In this document: positions 1 through 10,884 of the stretch, one piece after another
Layout: each line of letters starts with the position of its first letter
Position numbering within the stretch: position 1 is the first letter of the stretch
From: Deinococcus radiotolerans
GTDB taxonomy: Bacteria; Deinococcota; Deinococci; Deinococcales; Deinococcaceae
Assembly (NCBI RefSeq): GCF_014647435.1
Contig: NZ_BMPE01000006.1
Location: 1 to 64,000, forward strand
Length of the DNA stretch: 64,000 nucleotides
Reading direction: 5' to 3'
Notes under the pieces: generated by a model
Database searches by the model: none
The model's input: the letters and a program-made list of their open reading frames with translations, nothing else
Told to the model about the DNA's origin: nothing
Position numbers and translations under genes: made by a program

Positions 1-34
1 CGTCCCTCTCTTCGAAAGGGTCAGATTCTGGAAG

Positions 35-349
35 TCATCTCTGGAGCACTACCCGTACACCGTTGGGGATGCCGACCGCGATGGCCTCGGTGCCCTGCGC
101 GGTTAGGGCGGTCAGGGTCTCGTCGGCGCCCCACTCGCCGCTGTAACTGGTGGCGGCGTCGAACACGTTCTGTCCGTCGTGAAAGTACACCACCGGGTAC
201 CGCCGCCCGCTGTCCGTGTAATAGGAGGGTGGCAGCCACACCAGCACAGGCCGGGTCGCGTGTTGCGCGTCGCCCACCCCATCCAGCTGCCAGAGTTCCC
301 CGGTGACGGTGCTGTCCGCCCGGCGCGGGTAGGGCCGCCAGTCGGTCAC
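35..349 (-). pseudogene. Truncated esterase (enterochelin-esterase/EstD-like) fragment
   Basis: The 104-residue product contains VLVWLPPSYY, YPVVYFHDGQNVFD and AIAVGIPNG, the N-terminal third of PF00756-type alpha/beta hydrolases. Members are usually 230-300 residues; here the frame stops soon after the first core strands, before the GxSxGG nucleophile. All three minus-strand frames hit stops within about 45 nt beyond position 70, so a simple one-base frameshift does not restore the gene. It starts with GTG overlapping the aroQ stop (GTGA), so it was translationally coupled to aroQ. Positions 1-34 show no hydrolase sequence. I infer a 3' deletion or an insertion that displaced the rest; the window edge prevents a decision. 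Confidence 0.7.
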
Positions 350-777
350 GCCTGCCCCTCGACCAGCGCCTCCAGGCCCAGGCGGTAGCCCAGGAAGCCC
401 AAGCCGCTGATCTTGCCGCGGCACACGGCCGCCGTGACGCTCTTGTGGCGGAACTCCTCGCGGGCGTCCACGTTGCTGATGTGCACCTCGATCACCGGGA
501 CGCGCTGCCCGGCGATGGCGTCGCGCAGCGCGTACGAGTAGTGCGTCAGCGCGCCGGGATTCAAGACGATGCCGGTAAAGCCGTGCTCCTCGGCCTCGTG
601 GATCCATTCGATGAGCTGGCCCTCGTAGTTGCTCTGGCGGCAGGTGACAGCCTGCCCGAGTTCCGCGCCCCAGGCGTCGCACTGCCGTTCCAGGTCTTCG
701 AGGGTCTGGGAGCCGTACACGCCGGGTTCCCGCAGGCCAAGTCGGTTGAGGTTGGGGCCGTTCAGCACGAGCAGCAT
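346..777 (-). CDS. aroQ: Type II 3-dehydroquinate dehydratase
   Basis: Third step of the shikimate pathway: cytosolic trans-dehydration of 3-dehydroquinate to 3-dehydroshikimate. The 143-residue length and motifs fit the type II dodecameric family: LNGPNLNRLG at residues 5-14, catalytic Tyr21 in PGVYG, substrate loop NPGALTHYS at 73-81, and EVHISN with the active-site His99. It is the last intact shikimate gene of the aroC-aroK-aroB-aroQ run, 69 bp after aroB, and overlaps the downstream esterase fragment by 4 bp. Nothing unusual is visible. Confidence 0.97.
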   Translation of the reverse strand: MLLVLNGPNLNRLGLREPGVYGSQTLEDLERQCDAWGAELGQAVTCRQSNYEGQLIEWIHEAEEHGFTGIVLNPGALTHYSYALRDAIAGQRVPVIEVHISNVDAREEFRHKSVTAAVCRGKISGLGFLGYRLGLEALVEGQA

Positions 778-846
778 GCCCGCAGCGTACCGCCCCCGGC
801 GTGTGGGCCAGGGGCGGATTGTGCAGCCGTGATGAGGAGGGGAGCC

Positions 847-1888
<1,042 letters not shown>

Positions 1889-1902
<14 letters not shown>

Positions 1903-2668
1903 GCGACTCCCCGCCACCCGCCGCGTCCAACGTGTGATCGTGCGCCACATGATCGAGGGCCCAGGCGTGCTGCGCGTCCGCCCACGACCACAGGCGGTCG
2001 ATGATCTCCTCGACGATCTCCTCGCTGGGCCGCCCGTCACTGTGCACGTGAATGGTGCCCTGCTGGTACACCGGGGCGCGCTCGTCCATCAGCGTGCGGA
2101 TGCGCTCCAGGGGGTCCTCGGTCCGCAGCAGGGGACGGTCGCTGTGCTTCGTGCGCTGGTACACCGTCTCTGGCGTCGCCCACAGCACCACCACCGGCCC
2201 ACGCTCCAGCAGGCGGCGGCGGTTGTCCTCCTGAATGAAGGTCCCGCCGCCCAGGCTGATCACGGCGTGCTCCAGCCGCGTCACGCGCTCGACGACCTCC
2301 TGCTCGCAGGCGCGGAAGTACCCCTCGCCCTCCTGCGCGAACACCTCCGGGATGCTCTTGCCGACCACCCGCGTGATCAGCTTGTCGGTATCCACGAAGT
2401 GCAGCGCCAGCGCCCGCGACAGTTCCCAGCCGATCCGGCTCTTGCCGGTGCCCATGAAGCCCGCCAGCGCCACCCACGACACCGGACGCTCGATGAGGCC
2501 GGAACTGAACATGGGGGACAGTGTACGGGAATCCTCCGGGAGCGGCGTGACGCTTCCCCCGATCCAGTCCTCAGGAACCTCCCGCAGGTGCTCCGTCAGC
2601 CCGGCCTCCAGACCCACCCGGAATGCCCGCAGGCTGCGGCTTCGGCCCCCCTCGGTATCGTTCAGCAT
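1889..2668 (-). CDS. aroK: Shikimate kinase with N-terminal extension
   Basis: ATP-dependent 3-phosphorylation of shikimate. Core motifs are the P-loop GFMGTGKS (residues 70-77), FVDTDKLI with the Mg/shikimate Asp pair, the GGG loop in SLGGGTFIQ, and a lid with RPLLR. With the ATG at 2668, only 5 bp after the aroC stop, the protein has 259 residues, of which about 52 precede the canonical start. The extension is open, has coding-like GC-rich third positions, and contains no P-loop material. The alternative ATG at 2512 gives 207 residues, nearer the family norm of 170-190, but would leave an unexplained 160-bp gap. A C-terminal tail rich in His/Asp is also longer than usual. Confidence 0.92.
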
Positions 2669-2673
2669 GCGGC

Positions 2674-3822
<1,149 letters not shown>

Positions 3823-3868
3823 GCCTCCCGACTGTACCGCCTGCTCCGCAGACGCCCGGCGCCCCTGC

Positions 3869-3908
3869 ACAAACAAAGCGCGCCCCCACCACGCAGGCAG
3901 GGGCGCGC
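3869..3908 (-). terminator. Rho-independent terminator after pilQ
   Basis: On the minus strand a GC-rich hairpin with arms GCGCGCCCC and GGGGCGCGC (3878-3908) is followed by a T-rich tract reading TTTGTTTG. It lies in the 98-bp gap between the pilQ stop and the aroC start, and so should limit read-through from the pilus operon into the aro operon. Confidence 0.75.
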
Positions 3909-3920
3909 CACCGAAATGAC

Positions 3921-5870
3921 TTACTGAACGATGTTCCCGGTGATGACCACCAGCAGCTGCGTCTGCTGCTTGGTCGTGCTCTGTGACCCGAACAGCGCCC
4001 CCACCACGGGAATGCTCGACAGGAACGGCACGCCCGCGTTCGTGGTGGACTCCTTGGTGGCCAGCAGCCCGCTGAGCAGCAGTGTCTCCCCGTTCTTGAA
4101 GGTCAGCGTGGTCTGCGCCTCGCTGTTCGTGAACTGCAGGAGATTCGGCAGGGTCGACGCATTGATGGCTGTCTGGAGCGCATTGACCTGCCCGCGCACG
4201 CGCAGTGTGATCGTGCCGTCCGGCGCGACCTGCGGGCTGAAGAAGTCCAGATTCACGCCGTAATCAATCTGCTTCTGAATCGGCGGCACGCCAGCTGCGG
4301 ACGAGGGAATGTTCACTTCCAGGCGGCCGCCACTCTTGACGCTGGCCGCCGCGTTGCTCGACGCGTTCTGCGTGTCCCCGGCCGTGCCCAGCGAACGCTG
4401 ACCGCTCTGCATGGTGATGCTGCCGTCATACACGCTCTTGCTCAGTCCCTGGTTCTGCAGGGTGTTCAGCGTGGCGCCCAGGTTGAAGCCATATAGACTC
4501 TGCGTCGGGTCGAATGACACAGCCAAGCCGTTTGCAGCGCCGGTAGAGATGTTGAAGCCCCCGAAGCCCGCCTTGAGGTTCACGCCCAGGCTGCGCGCAG
4601 CGGTCTCCGTGATCTCCTGAATGCGGACCTGCACGTTGATCTGCGGCACCTTCTGATCCAGCTGCGGGATCAGTTCGGCCACCTGCGTCACCTGACCGGC
4701 CGTACCGCGCACGATCAGCGTGTTCGTCCGCTTATCCGCGATGATCGTCACGGCGTTCGCTCCGGTGGCCGCAGGGGCCGTGGTGACGGGGGATGTCGCG
4801 GTCGTCGTGGTGCCCGTGGTTGCCCCGGTGATCTGCGTGGTGCCCAGATCGCGGGACAGCGTGCCTTCCAGCGTGGCCTTGACTTCCTCGGCGCTGGAAT
4901 TCACGAGCGTGAAGACCCGCTGCGTGATCTGCTCGCCGGCCACGACCGGTGCGGCGCGGTCCACCTGACCCAGCAGGGTCAGTGCAGCGTCCAGCTGGTT
5001 CTGCGGGCCGGTCACAACCAGCTGCCCGGTCTGCCCGACAGGCGTGACCTTCAGGCCCGGGTACTGGGCGGCCAGCAGCGCCACGATGTCAGCCTGTGCG
5101 CCCTTGACGGTGTACACGCGCTGCACGGTCTGCACCTCGGCGGTACCTTGCGTCGCTGCCGTGCCGGTCGTGGCGGGTGTGGTGTCCAGCTGCGCGAGCA
5201 GGCGGGTCACCTCGGCCACCTCCTTGTTCGTGCCGCGCACGATCACGGCGTTGCTGCGCACGTCCGGCACGATCCGCAGCGTGCTGCTGTCCAGCTTCAC
5301 GTCGACCAGCGTGCGGGTCACGCCGACCGTGTTGCCCTGCGCGTCCTTCTGTGGGGTCTCGCTGTAGGTGGGCGTGCCGAAGAACAGCTTCACCTGCTGG
5401 CTGGCCTGCGTGGCGTCCGCGTTCTTCAGGGTCACGGTGCGCTGGATGGGTGTGTTGCTCACGCGCAGGACCGGCTGCCCGGCCAGGGTCACCACGTCGT
5501 AGGTCAGGCCGTACACGTCCATCAGCAGCGGCCACACTTCATTGAACGGCTTGTTCTGGAAGGAGTACACGACGGGACGGGTGGCGTCGGCGGCCGTGCC
5601 GGCCGCGGCCGACCCTGTGGTCGCCGCGGGGGCGGTCCCGCTGGCCTGCGGCAGGGCGTCCACGTTCGTGTCCAGGATCAGGCCGTACCCGGCGCTCTTG
5701 GCCAGCGCGGCCAGGAGGCTGGACAGCGGCCCGCCGTAGCGGCCGATCTCGACCGTCACGCTGGCGTTTGTGAGGAGTGGGTCGGCCACCGAGGGGGTCG
5801 TGGGGGCGGTCTGAGCGGCGGCCATGCCCAGTGCAGCGGTCAGCAGGAGAGAAGCGAAGCGTTTAGTCAT
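3921..5870 (-). CDS. pilQ: Type IV pilus / competence secretin PilQ
   Basis: Outer-membrane secretin through which pilus fibres and transforming DNA pass. The 649-residue product has a signal peptide (cleavage near AAAQT, residue 20) and an N0-like domain (SKSAGYGLILD-type). Repeated NolW/secretin_N units follow, recognisable from VRSNAVIVRGTNKEVAEV and KRTNTLIVRGTAGQVTQVAEL, and then a C-terminal secretin domain ending in an amphipathic strand (QLLVVITGNIVQ). Thr/Ala-rich linkers separate the units. It is the last gene of the pilM-N-O-P-Q operon; only 3 bp separate it from the upstream gene. Confidence 0.93.
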   Translation of the reverse strand: MTKRFASLLLTAALGMAAAQTAPTTPSVADPLLTNASVTVEIGRYGGPLSSLLAALAKSAGYGLILDTNVDALPQASGTAPAATTGSAAAGTAADATRPVVYSFQNKPFNEVWPLLMDVYGLTYDVVTLAGQPVLRVSNTPIQRTVTLKNADATQASQQVKLFFGTPTYSETPQKDAQGNTVGVTRTLVDVKLDSSTLRIVPDVRSNAVIVRGTNKEVAEVTRLLAQLDTTPATTGTAATQGTAEVQTVQRVYTVKGAQADIVALLAAQYPGLKVTPVGQTGQLVVTGPQNQLDAALTLLGQVDRAAPVVAGEQITQRVFTLVNSSAEEVKATLEGTLSRDLGTTQITGATTGTTTTATSPVTTAPAATGANAVTIIADKRTNTLIVRGTAGQVTQVAELIPQLDQKVPQINVQVRIQEITETAARSLGVNLKAGFGGFNISTGAANGLAVSFDPTQSLYGFNLGATLNTLQNQGLSKSVYDGSITMQSGQRSLGTAGDTQNASSNAAASVKSGGRLEVNIPSSAAGVPPIQKQIDYGVNLDFFSPQVAPDGTITLRVRGQVNALQTAINASTLPNLLQFTNSEAQTTLTFKNGETLLLSGLLATKESTTNAGVPFLSSIPVVGALFGSQSTTKQQTQLLVVITGNIVQ

Positions 5871-5873
5871 GGC

Positions 5874-7007
5874 TCACCTTTTATCCAGTTCGAGGGTCTT
5901 GGAGTCGTTACCGAGGCTGAGGGTTGCGCCGGTCGCCGTGACTTCCTTCACGGTGACTTGGCTGTCCGGCAGGGTCTGTCCGACAGCCACGACCACGTAC
6001 CCGTCCTTGCTGCGGAAGATGGCGGTGTTCACCGGGCCGAGCACCACGGCATTGAAAGCGAGTTGCTGCGTCTGAACAAAAGCGTCGAGCGACGAGGCCG
6101 TGGAGGAGGTCGCGCCGGGGACGCCGCTGCCGACCTCGCTGATGACCTCCGGCGTTCCGGGGGTTGGCGCGCTGGTCGGGAGGGTGCTGGCGGGCGTGGC
6201 GCTCGGCGTGGCCTGCGCAGTCACGTTGGGCACGCGGGTCAGCGTGGGGACGTTCACGCCAGCCACTGGCGGTTTGACCGGGGCGGTGACGGCCGTGGCG
6301 GTCGGGGTGTTGACGGGCGTGACGGCCACGGTGCCGCCCGACGTGATGGGCGTCACGACCGGCGGGTTCGTGCCGCCGTCCGCGCCGGGAATGGTCGGGA
6401 CCGGGATCGGGCCGGTGCTGCTGCCGCTTGTGGGGCCGGACGAGCCTGGAATCGAGTTCAGGCCGAGCGCGCCGCCCGTCTGGATCGGGGTGATTGTGGG
6501 CGTGCTGGCCACGGGGCTGGGGTTGCTGCTGGTCGTGCTGGCCTGCGTGGGGGTGGGTTCAGGGGCGCTGCTGGTCGGCGTGGCGCTGCCCTGCGCCTCA
6601 CCCGTGCCGTCCAGCGCGAGGGGCCGGAAGGGGTTCGAGCCGGGAATTGCGGCCAGCGTGCCCGCGGGGTTGATGCCGGCTGGCGTGGGCGGAGTGTCGG
6701 CCGGTTCGGCCGCGCCGGCTGTGGTGCCCGCGTCCCCGGTGGGGAAGGGCGGGATGACCTCGACGTCCACCTTGCCGCCGGTGGCCACGCCACTGCCTTG
6801 CCCGGCACCCTCGCCGGATGCCTGGGGCGTGGTGACGGGCACGGTGTCGCCGGGCGTGGTGACGGGCGTCTGCCCGGCGGTCGTCTGCGGGTCGGCCGAG
6901 TCGCCCCTGTTGGTCAGGACGTACCACAGGCCAATCGCAGCGACGAGCAGCAGCAGGCCCAGCAGCAGTTTCATTTCACGGGAGAGTTTGACGGGCGCGC
7001 GCGTCAC
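5874..7007 (-). CDS. PilP/PilW-like pilus alignment protein with long low-complexity linker
   Basis: This 377-residue inner-membrane-anchored protein sits between pilO and pilQ, the position of pilP in Proteobacteria and pilW in Thermus. One transmembrane helix (about residues 11-28, LLLGLLLLVAAIGLWYVL) is followed by roughly 250 residues rich in Pro, Thr, Gly, Ser and Val. A folded C-terminal domain (about 305-377) ends with alternating strands such as GYVVVAVGQTLPDSQVTV and ATLSLGNDSKTLEL. The C-terminal part resembles the small beta domain of PilP/GspC that docks on the secretin. The assignment rests on position and this tail, because the linker gives no homology signal. It overlaps pilO by 4 bp. 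Confidence 0.72.
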   Translation of the reverse strand: MTRAPVKLSREMKLLLGLLLLVAAIGLWYVLTNRGDSADPQTTAGQTPVTTPGDTVPVTTPQASGEGAGQGSGVATGGKVDVEVIPPFPTGDAGTTAGAAEPADTPPTPAGINPAGTLAAIPGSNPFRPLALDGTGEAQGSATPTSSAPEPTPTQASTTSSNPSPVASTPTITPIQTGGALGLNSIPGSSGPTSGSSTGPIPVPTIPGADGGTNPPVVTPITSGGTVAVTPVNTPTATAVTAPVKPPVAGVNVPTLTRVPNVTAQATPSATPASTLPTSAPTPGTPEVISEVGSGVPGATSSTASSLDAFVQTQQLAFNAVVLGPVNTAIFRSKDGYVVVAVGQTLPDSQVTVKEVTATGATLSLGNDSKTLELDKR

Positions 7008-7648
7008 GGGTTGCCTCCTGCCGGGGCGGGTGCGGCGGGCGCAGCGTCAGGCGCGGCCGGGGTGGTGCCCGCCGCGGGCGTGCTGGCCTGCGTGGGATCG
7101 AAGGTGTACACGGTCAGGGCCAGCGTCCCTTCCAACCTGGGATCGAAGCTGTCCGCCTGCGGAAGCTGCAGGGCCACGTTGTTCACGTTCGTGAAGCGGC
7201 TCATGGTCTCCACCGAGCGCAGCAGCTGGAACAGCTGCCCGAAGGTGCCGGACACGTTTACGTTCAGGTTGATGGGCCGCACGCCGCCGGGCAGTCCGGT
7301 GGCGGCTGCGCTCGCGACGGTGAAGTTCGACATCGTGGCCCCGGCCGCGGCGGCGTTCAGGCGAATCTCGTCCAGGATGCGGTAGTAGTTCGCGGTCTTG
7401 GGGAGCGCGGCCAGGAAATCGTCCTGCTGTACCTTGAGCCCGGCGACCTCCTCGCGCAGCGCGGGAAGCTGCTGGGCATTGCTGCGCATGACGGCCACGC
7501 GGCTCTGTGCGGTGTCGAGATCGCTTTGCAGCAGGCTGATCTCCTGCTGGCGCGCCTGGTAGCGCATGGTGTACCACAGCGCCGCCACCACAATGCACGC
7601 GGCCAGCACGATGAAAAAGAGGTTGCGTGGCGAGAGCTTAATTGACAC
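7004..7648 (-). CDS. pilO: Type IV pilus inner-membrane component PilO
   Basis: PilO pairs with PilN to form the periplasmic coiled coil of the inner-membrane alignment complex. The 214-residue product has a short cytoplasmic start, a transmembrane helix (FFIVLAACIVVAALWYTM, about 9-26), a coiled coil (QQEISLLQSDLDTAQSRVAV), and a ferredoxin-like domain with VNVSGTFGQLFQLLRSVETM. I chose the GTG at 7648, which has AAGGGGG as ribosome site and overlaps pilN by 11 bp. An ATG at 7675 would only add a basic nonapeptide. The tail is Pro/Ala-rich. Confidence 0.9.
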   Translation of the reverse strand: MSIKLSPRNLFFIVLAACIVVAALWYTMRYQARQQEISLLQSDLDTAQSRVAVMRSNAQQLPALREEVAGLKVQQDDFLAALPKTANYYRILDEIRLNAAAAGATMSNFTVASAAATGLPGGVRPINLNVNVSGTFGQLFQLLRSVETMSRFTNVNNVALQLPQADSFDPRLEGTLALTVYTFDPTQASTPAAGTTPAAPDAAPAAPAPAGGNP

Positions 7649-8339
7649 GGCCGCCCCCTTGCGAGCTGGACGCACCCGGCGCGGGCGGAGCCTCCGGGGT
7701 GCCGCCGGCCGGGGTCGTGGTCGGGCTGGTGGCGGCCGCGTCGCCCTTCACGATGCCGACCGTGGCATTGAAGGTGTAGCGGCCCGTCTCACCCTCAGAC
7801 TGGAGACTGCGGAAGTTCACGCCGAAGTTCGGGTTGTTCTCGAACGTCCGCAGGAAGTTCACGACCGCCTGCTGACTGCTCGCTGAGCCGCTCAGGTCAA
7901 TTTCACGGGTCACGTTCTGACCAGTGTACACACCGTTCTGCTGCTGAGAGGCCAGGTTGGTGGCGTCCACCGGGCGAATGGTCAGGCTCTTGAGGGCCAC
8001 GCCACTGCCGCCCGGAAGCTGCGCCGTGAAGCTGGCCAGGTCGTTCGTCCAGTAGGTCTTGGCGTCGCGCAGCTGACCGGCGATGGCGGTGACCTGCTGC
8101 AACTCGGTCTTCTCCTGTGTCAGCTGCCTGAACTCGCGGTCGGCGGGGGTCAGGGCGGCGATCTCACCGTTGACGCTGTCCAGTTCTTTCTTGATGTTCC
8201 CGATCTTGGTGGCGGTGGCGACCTCCACGCCCAGCAGGATCAGGGCGGTGAGGACGGCCACGCCGATCGCGGCGGGTTGCCACAGCGTGGGCTCACTCTG
8301 CTTGCGGTACTGCTGCGGCAGCAGGTTGACTTCAACCAC
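7638..8339 (-). CDS. pilN: Type IV pilus inner-membrane component PilN
   Basis: PilN begins with the conserved peptide (VEVNLLPQQYRK) that binds the groove of cytoplasmic PilM. A transmembrane helix (about 22-42), a coiled coil (KIGNIKKELDSVNGEIAAL) and a periplasmic ferredoxin-like domain follow, with FLRTFENNPNFGVNFRSL near 170. The last 40 residues are low complexity (Pro/Thr/Gly). At 233 residues it is slightly longer than the usual 180-210 because of that tail. It overlaps pilM by 8 bp and pilO by 11 bp, so the five genes are one translationally coupled operon. Confidence 0.92.
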   Translation of the reverse strand: MVEVNLLPQQYRKQSEPTLWQPAAIGVAVLTALILLGVEVATATKIGNIKKELDSVNGEIAALTPADREFRQLTQEKTELQQVTAIAGQLRDAKTYWTNDLASFTAQLPGGSGVALKSLTIRPVDATNLASQQQNGVYTGQNVTREIDLSGSASSQQAVVNFLRTFENNPNFGVNFRSLQSEGETGRYTFNATVGIVKGDAAATSPTTTPAGGTPEAPPAPGASSSQGGGRVN

Positions 8340-9510
8340 GGCCGGTCACCCCCCGCAGCGCCAGGCCGAGCGGCACCGTGAATTCTGGCGCGTTGGCCTG
8401 CAGGTACCCGGTATCCACGTTTGCCTGATCGGTCTGCACGGTCAGCCAGGGGCTGGCGACCTCCACGCGGAAGCCCAGCGCGTCACTGATTGCGGCGGCC
8501 AGGCCGCGCAGTTTCGCGCCGCCCCCGGCCAGGAACGTCCGGTCGATGACCACGTCGCCGCTCTGCACGCGGTAGAACTCCAGGCTGCGGCGGATCTCGG
8601 TGATCAGGTCACCCAGGACGGGCCGGACGACCTCGAACACCCGCGCGGGCGAGTACTGCTCGCGGGACATGTCGAAGTTCAGCAGGTCCTCCTCGTCCTC
8701 GGTGGGGGTCGTGGCGGTCGCGTAGCCCAGCTTGACTTCCTCGGCGGCACTGAAGTCCAGATCGAAGGCCTTCTGTAGCGCGGTCGTGAAATCGTCCGCG
8801 GACACGTTGATGTTGCGGGCCATCAGGACGCGGTCGCCGCGCACGAGGTTGATCACGGAGCTGCTCGCGCCGATTTCCATGACGAGCGCGACCTCGCCGG
8901 ATTCGGTGTAGTTGCTGCCGGTCAGGGTGCTCTTGGTGAGGTGTTCGCCCAGCAGATTGCCGCGCAGGGCGCGCAGGGCCGCGAAGGACTTCAGGTCCAC
9001 GATGCTGGGTTCCAGGCCCGCGAGGCGCAGCACCTCGACCTGACGCGCCACCGCCTCGGTCGGCGCAGCCGCGATCACGACCTCCATCTGCCCGTCGTCA
9101 GGGACGTTGGCCGGATCGTCCAGCAGGTCGAAATCGAGGCTCACGTCATCGATGGGGTAGGGGATGTACCGTTCCGCCTCCCACTTAATGGCTTCCTGCA
9201 GGTCCTTGCGGTCCATCTTCGGCACCATGATGTTGCGCGTGACCGCCACTTGGTTCGGGACCGAGGTGACGGCGAAGCGGTTCGTGATGCGGTGCTCGGC
9301 CAGCAGGTTCTTGAGTTCGGTCGCGACCGCCTGCGGCTCGACCACCAGTCCGTCCCGCATGCTGCCGATGGGCGTGGGCACCATCACAGCGTGCTGGAGG
9401 GACGGGGGCGCGCCGGGGCGCAGGGCCACGACCTTGATGGCACTCGTGCCTATTTCCACGCCCAGGGCATTCGGGCGTGGACTGAGTAAGCGGTTCAGGA
9501 AACTCGACAT
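8332..9510 (-). CDS. pilM: Type IV pilus actin-like ATPase PilM
   Basis: Cytoplasmic FtsA/actin-like protein that anchors the PilN-O-P complex. The 392-residue product shows phosphate loop 1 (LGVEIGTSAIKVVAL, about 16-30), the phosphate-2 region (VALVMEIGASSSVINLV, about 208-224), and the adenosine motif FLAGGGAKLRGL near residue 330. It is the first gene of the operon; GGAGGGAGA lies directly upstream of the ATG. Known role in family: pilus assembly, twitching and natural transformation. Confidence 0.94.
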   Translation of the reverse strand: MSSFLNRLLSPRPNALGVEIGTSAIKVVALRPGAPPSLQHAVMVPTPIGSMRDGLVVEPQAVATELKNLLAEHRITNRFAVTSVPNQVAVTRNIMVPKMDRKDLQEAIKWEAERYIPYPIDDVSLDFDLLDDPANVPDDGQMEVVIAAAPTEAVARQVEVLRLAGLEPSIVDLKSFAALRALRGNLLGEHLTKSTLTGSNYTESGEVALVMEIGASSSVINLVRGDRVLMARNINVSADDFTTALQKAFDLDFSAAEEVKLGYATATTPTEDEEDLLNFDMSREQYSPARVFEVVRPVLGDLITEIRRSLEFYRVQSGDVVIDRTFLAGGGAKLRGLAAAISDALGFRVEVASPWLTVQTDQANVDTGYLQANAPEFTVPLGLALRGVTGRG

Positions 9511-9957
9511 TCTCCCTCCAGGATCAGGCGGATTTTAGCATTCACTCATCTGGCGGCGGGAAGGCCGGAGCAGGCGGTGAGACGACGACGCACGGACAAC
9601 GAAGTGAGGACCACGGGAACTCCATATAACCACCTCACCACTCACGCAATCCTGACTCCCTGAAACGCACGCGGCACGTCCGGGCGCGCTTCTCAGCTCC
9701 GGTCACCTGCTGCCGCCTCCGAACCCTGGTGGGCACGGCACGAACAGCCCGGTCACCCACCCCGTACATGAAGGCTTCTTGAACGGGGTGCTTTAGTACA
9801 CCACAAGTCAGCCCCACAATTCACGGAATTCCTCACGTCCAGGTGAGTTCCAGGCACGAATCACATGAGTTCACCCGCTGCCATGCCTATAGTCTGGGCA
9901 GCGCGTCAGGTGAGGGCATTCAGCACAGAACTCTGGCCGTCAGCGGCCCTGAACGGC
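9511..9957. other. Intergenic region without a supported gene
   Basis: About 450 bp upstream of pilM and downstream of the lipoprotein gene. A 60-codon minus-strand frame (9635-9817) has an Arg-rich composition unlike a real Deinococcus protein and no ribosome site. TATAGT at 9888-9893 on the plus strand resembles a -10 but has no gene behind it. No repeat or RNA was recognised. Confidence 0.5.
9532..9537 (-). promoter_or_regulatory. Candidate -10 box of the pil operon
   Basis: TAAAAT on the minus strand lies 21 bp upstream of the pilM ATG, ahead of the GGAGGGAGA ribosome site, and fits the TAnnnT -10 consensus. No good -35 hexamer is seen, so this is tentative. Confidence 0.35.
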
Positions 9958-10674
9958 TCAGCGGGCGACCAGATCCGGCGAGAACACCCGCACGCGGCCC
10001 TCGGGCGTGACCGTCACCAGCCACGGACCCACCACCCCCACCCGGCCCGGCCCGTGCGGCACACTAGCCCGCACGACTCCCGCCGCATCCACCCGTTCCA
10101 GATTCAAGCCCGTCAGGCGGTACGTCCCCGCACTGGTGACCACCTCGGGCACCGTGCCGCCCCGCACGCCATCTGGCACCCAGTTCAGCAGCGTGAACCC
10201 CGCCCCCGGCTGCACGGAATTGTCCGGCACCCGCACCACCTGACCTGCCCGCAACACGTACTCCAGCCCGTCCCCACCCGTCAGCGCGGCCACCGGCATG
10301 CCCAGGACCCCACTGGCCGCCGCCCCGCTGTACTCCACGGCGCTGCCGTTCTCCCGGTACACCCGGGAGGCACTCAGCGCCGCCACGCGGCCCACGTCCA
10401 CTGTGCGCGGTACGCCGTCCAGCGTCACCACCGCCGCCAGGGACGGCACGCCCGCCCACGCCTGACCGTCATGCCACGCGACATCCACCGTCGCCGGCAG
10501 CGCCGGACACGCCGCCTGGAAGGACGGCGCGCGCGCCACGCAGGCCCGGCCGTTCACCACCCACGCCACGCCCGCCTCACTGAACGCCGCGCGCAGCGCC
10601 CCCGCCGGGGATGACGAGAGCGTTGGCGCGCAGGCGGTCAGCGCACCCAGAAGCAGAGCAGGCAGGAATCGCAC
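9958..10674 (-). CDS. Uncharacterised lipoprotein
   Basis: The 238-residue product has a type II signal peptide: MRFLPALLLGALTAC, with the lipobox LTAC putting Cys15 at the mature end. The mature part is rich in short beta-strand patterns (GVAWVVNGRACVA, DVAWHDGQAWAGVPSLAAVV, GTYRLTGLNLERVD), suggesting a small beta-propeller or repeated-sheet fold that is periplasmic and membrane-tethered. I do not recognise a family. It stands alone between the pil operon and murF, transcribed in the same direction. Confidence 0.8.
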   Translation of the reverse strand: MRFLPALLLGALTACAPTLSSSPAGALRAAFSEAGVAWVVNGRACVARAPSFQAACPALPATVDVAWHDGQAWAGVPSLAAVVTLDGVPRTVDVGRVAALSASRVYRENGSAVEYSGAAASGVLGMPVAALTGGDGLEYVLRAGQVVRVPDNSVQPGAGFTLLNWVPDGVRGGTVPEVVTSAGTYRLTGLNLERVDAAGVVRASVPHGPGRVGVVGPWLVTVTPEGRVRVFSPDLVAR

Positions 10675-10884
10675 CCCTGCATTCTGCCGGACCCTGCCCG
10701 GCAGCGGATGGCGGCTTCATGACAGCTGGTTTCCACCGCCACACAGCGTTCAGCAGGCAGAAAGTGGGGGACTGAAACTCAGGCGCAAAAGTGGGCCATG
10801 CCCTGCTCGTTCGTCGGCTCTGGCCTCTGCCGTGACGAACGATCGGACAGACTGCGGCGACGCACGCCCGGTTCGGCTGTCCGG

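Noticed and set aside
5148..7385. Long open frame (745 codons) antisense to pilQ and pilP-like
   Set aside because: Gly/Arg/His-rich translation with no domain; it is the usual open antisense frame of GC-rich coding sequence opposite well-supported pil genes.
9635..9817. 60-codon minus-strand frame in the pilM upstream gap
   Set aside because: Arg-rich, no ribosome site, no conservation cue.
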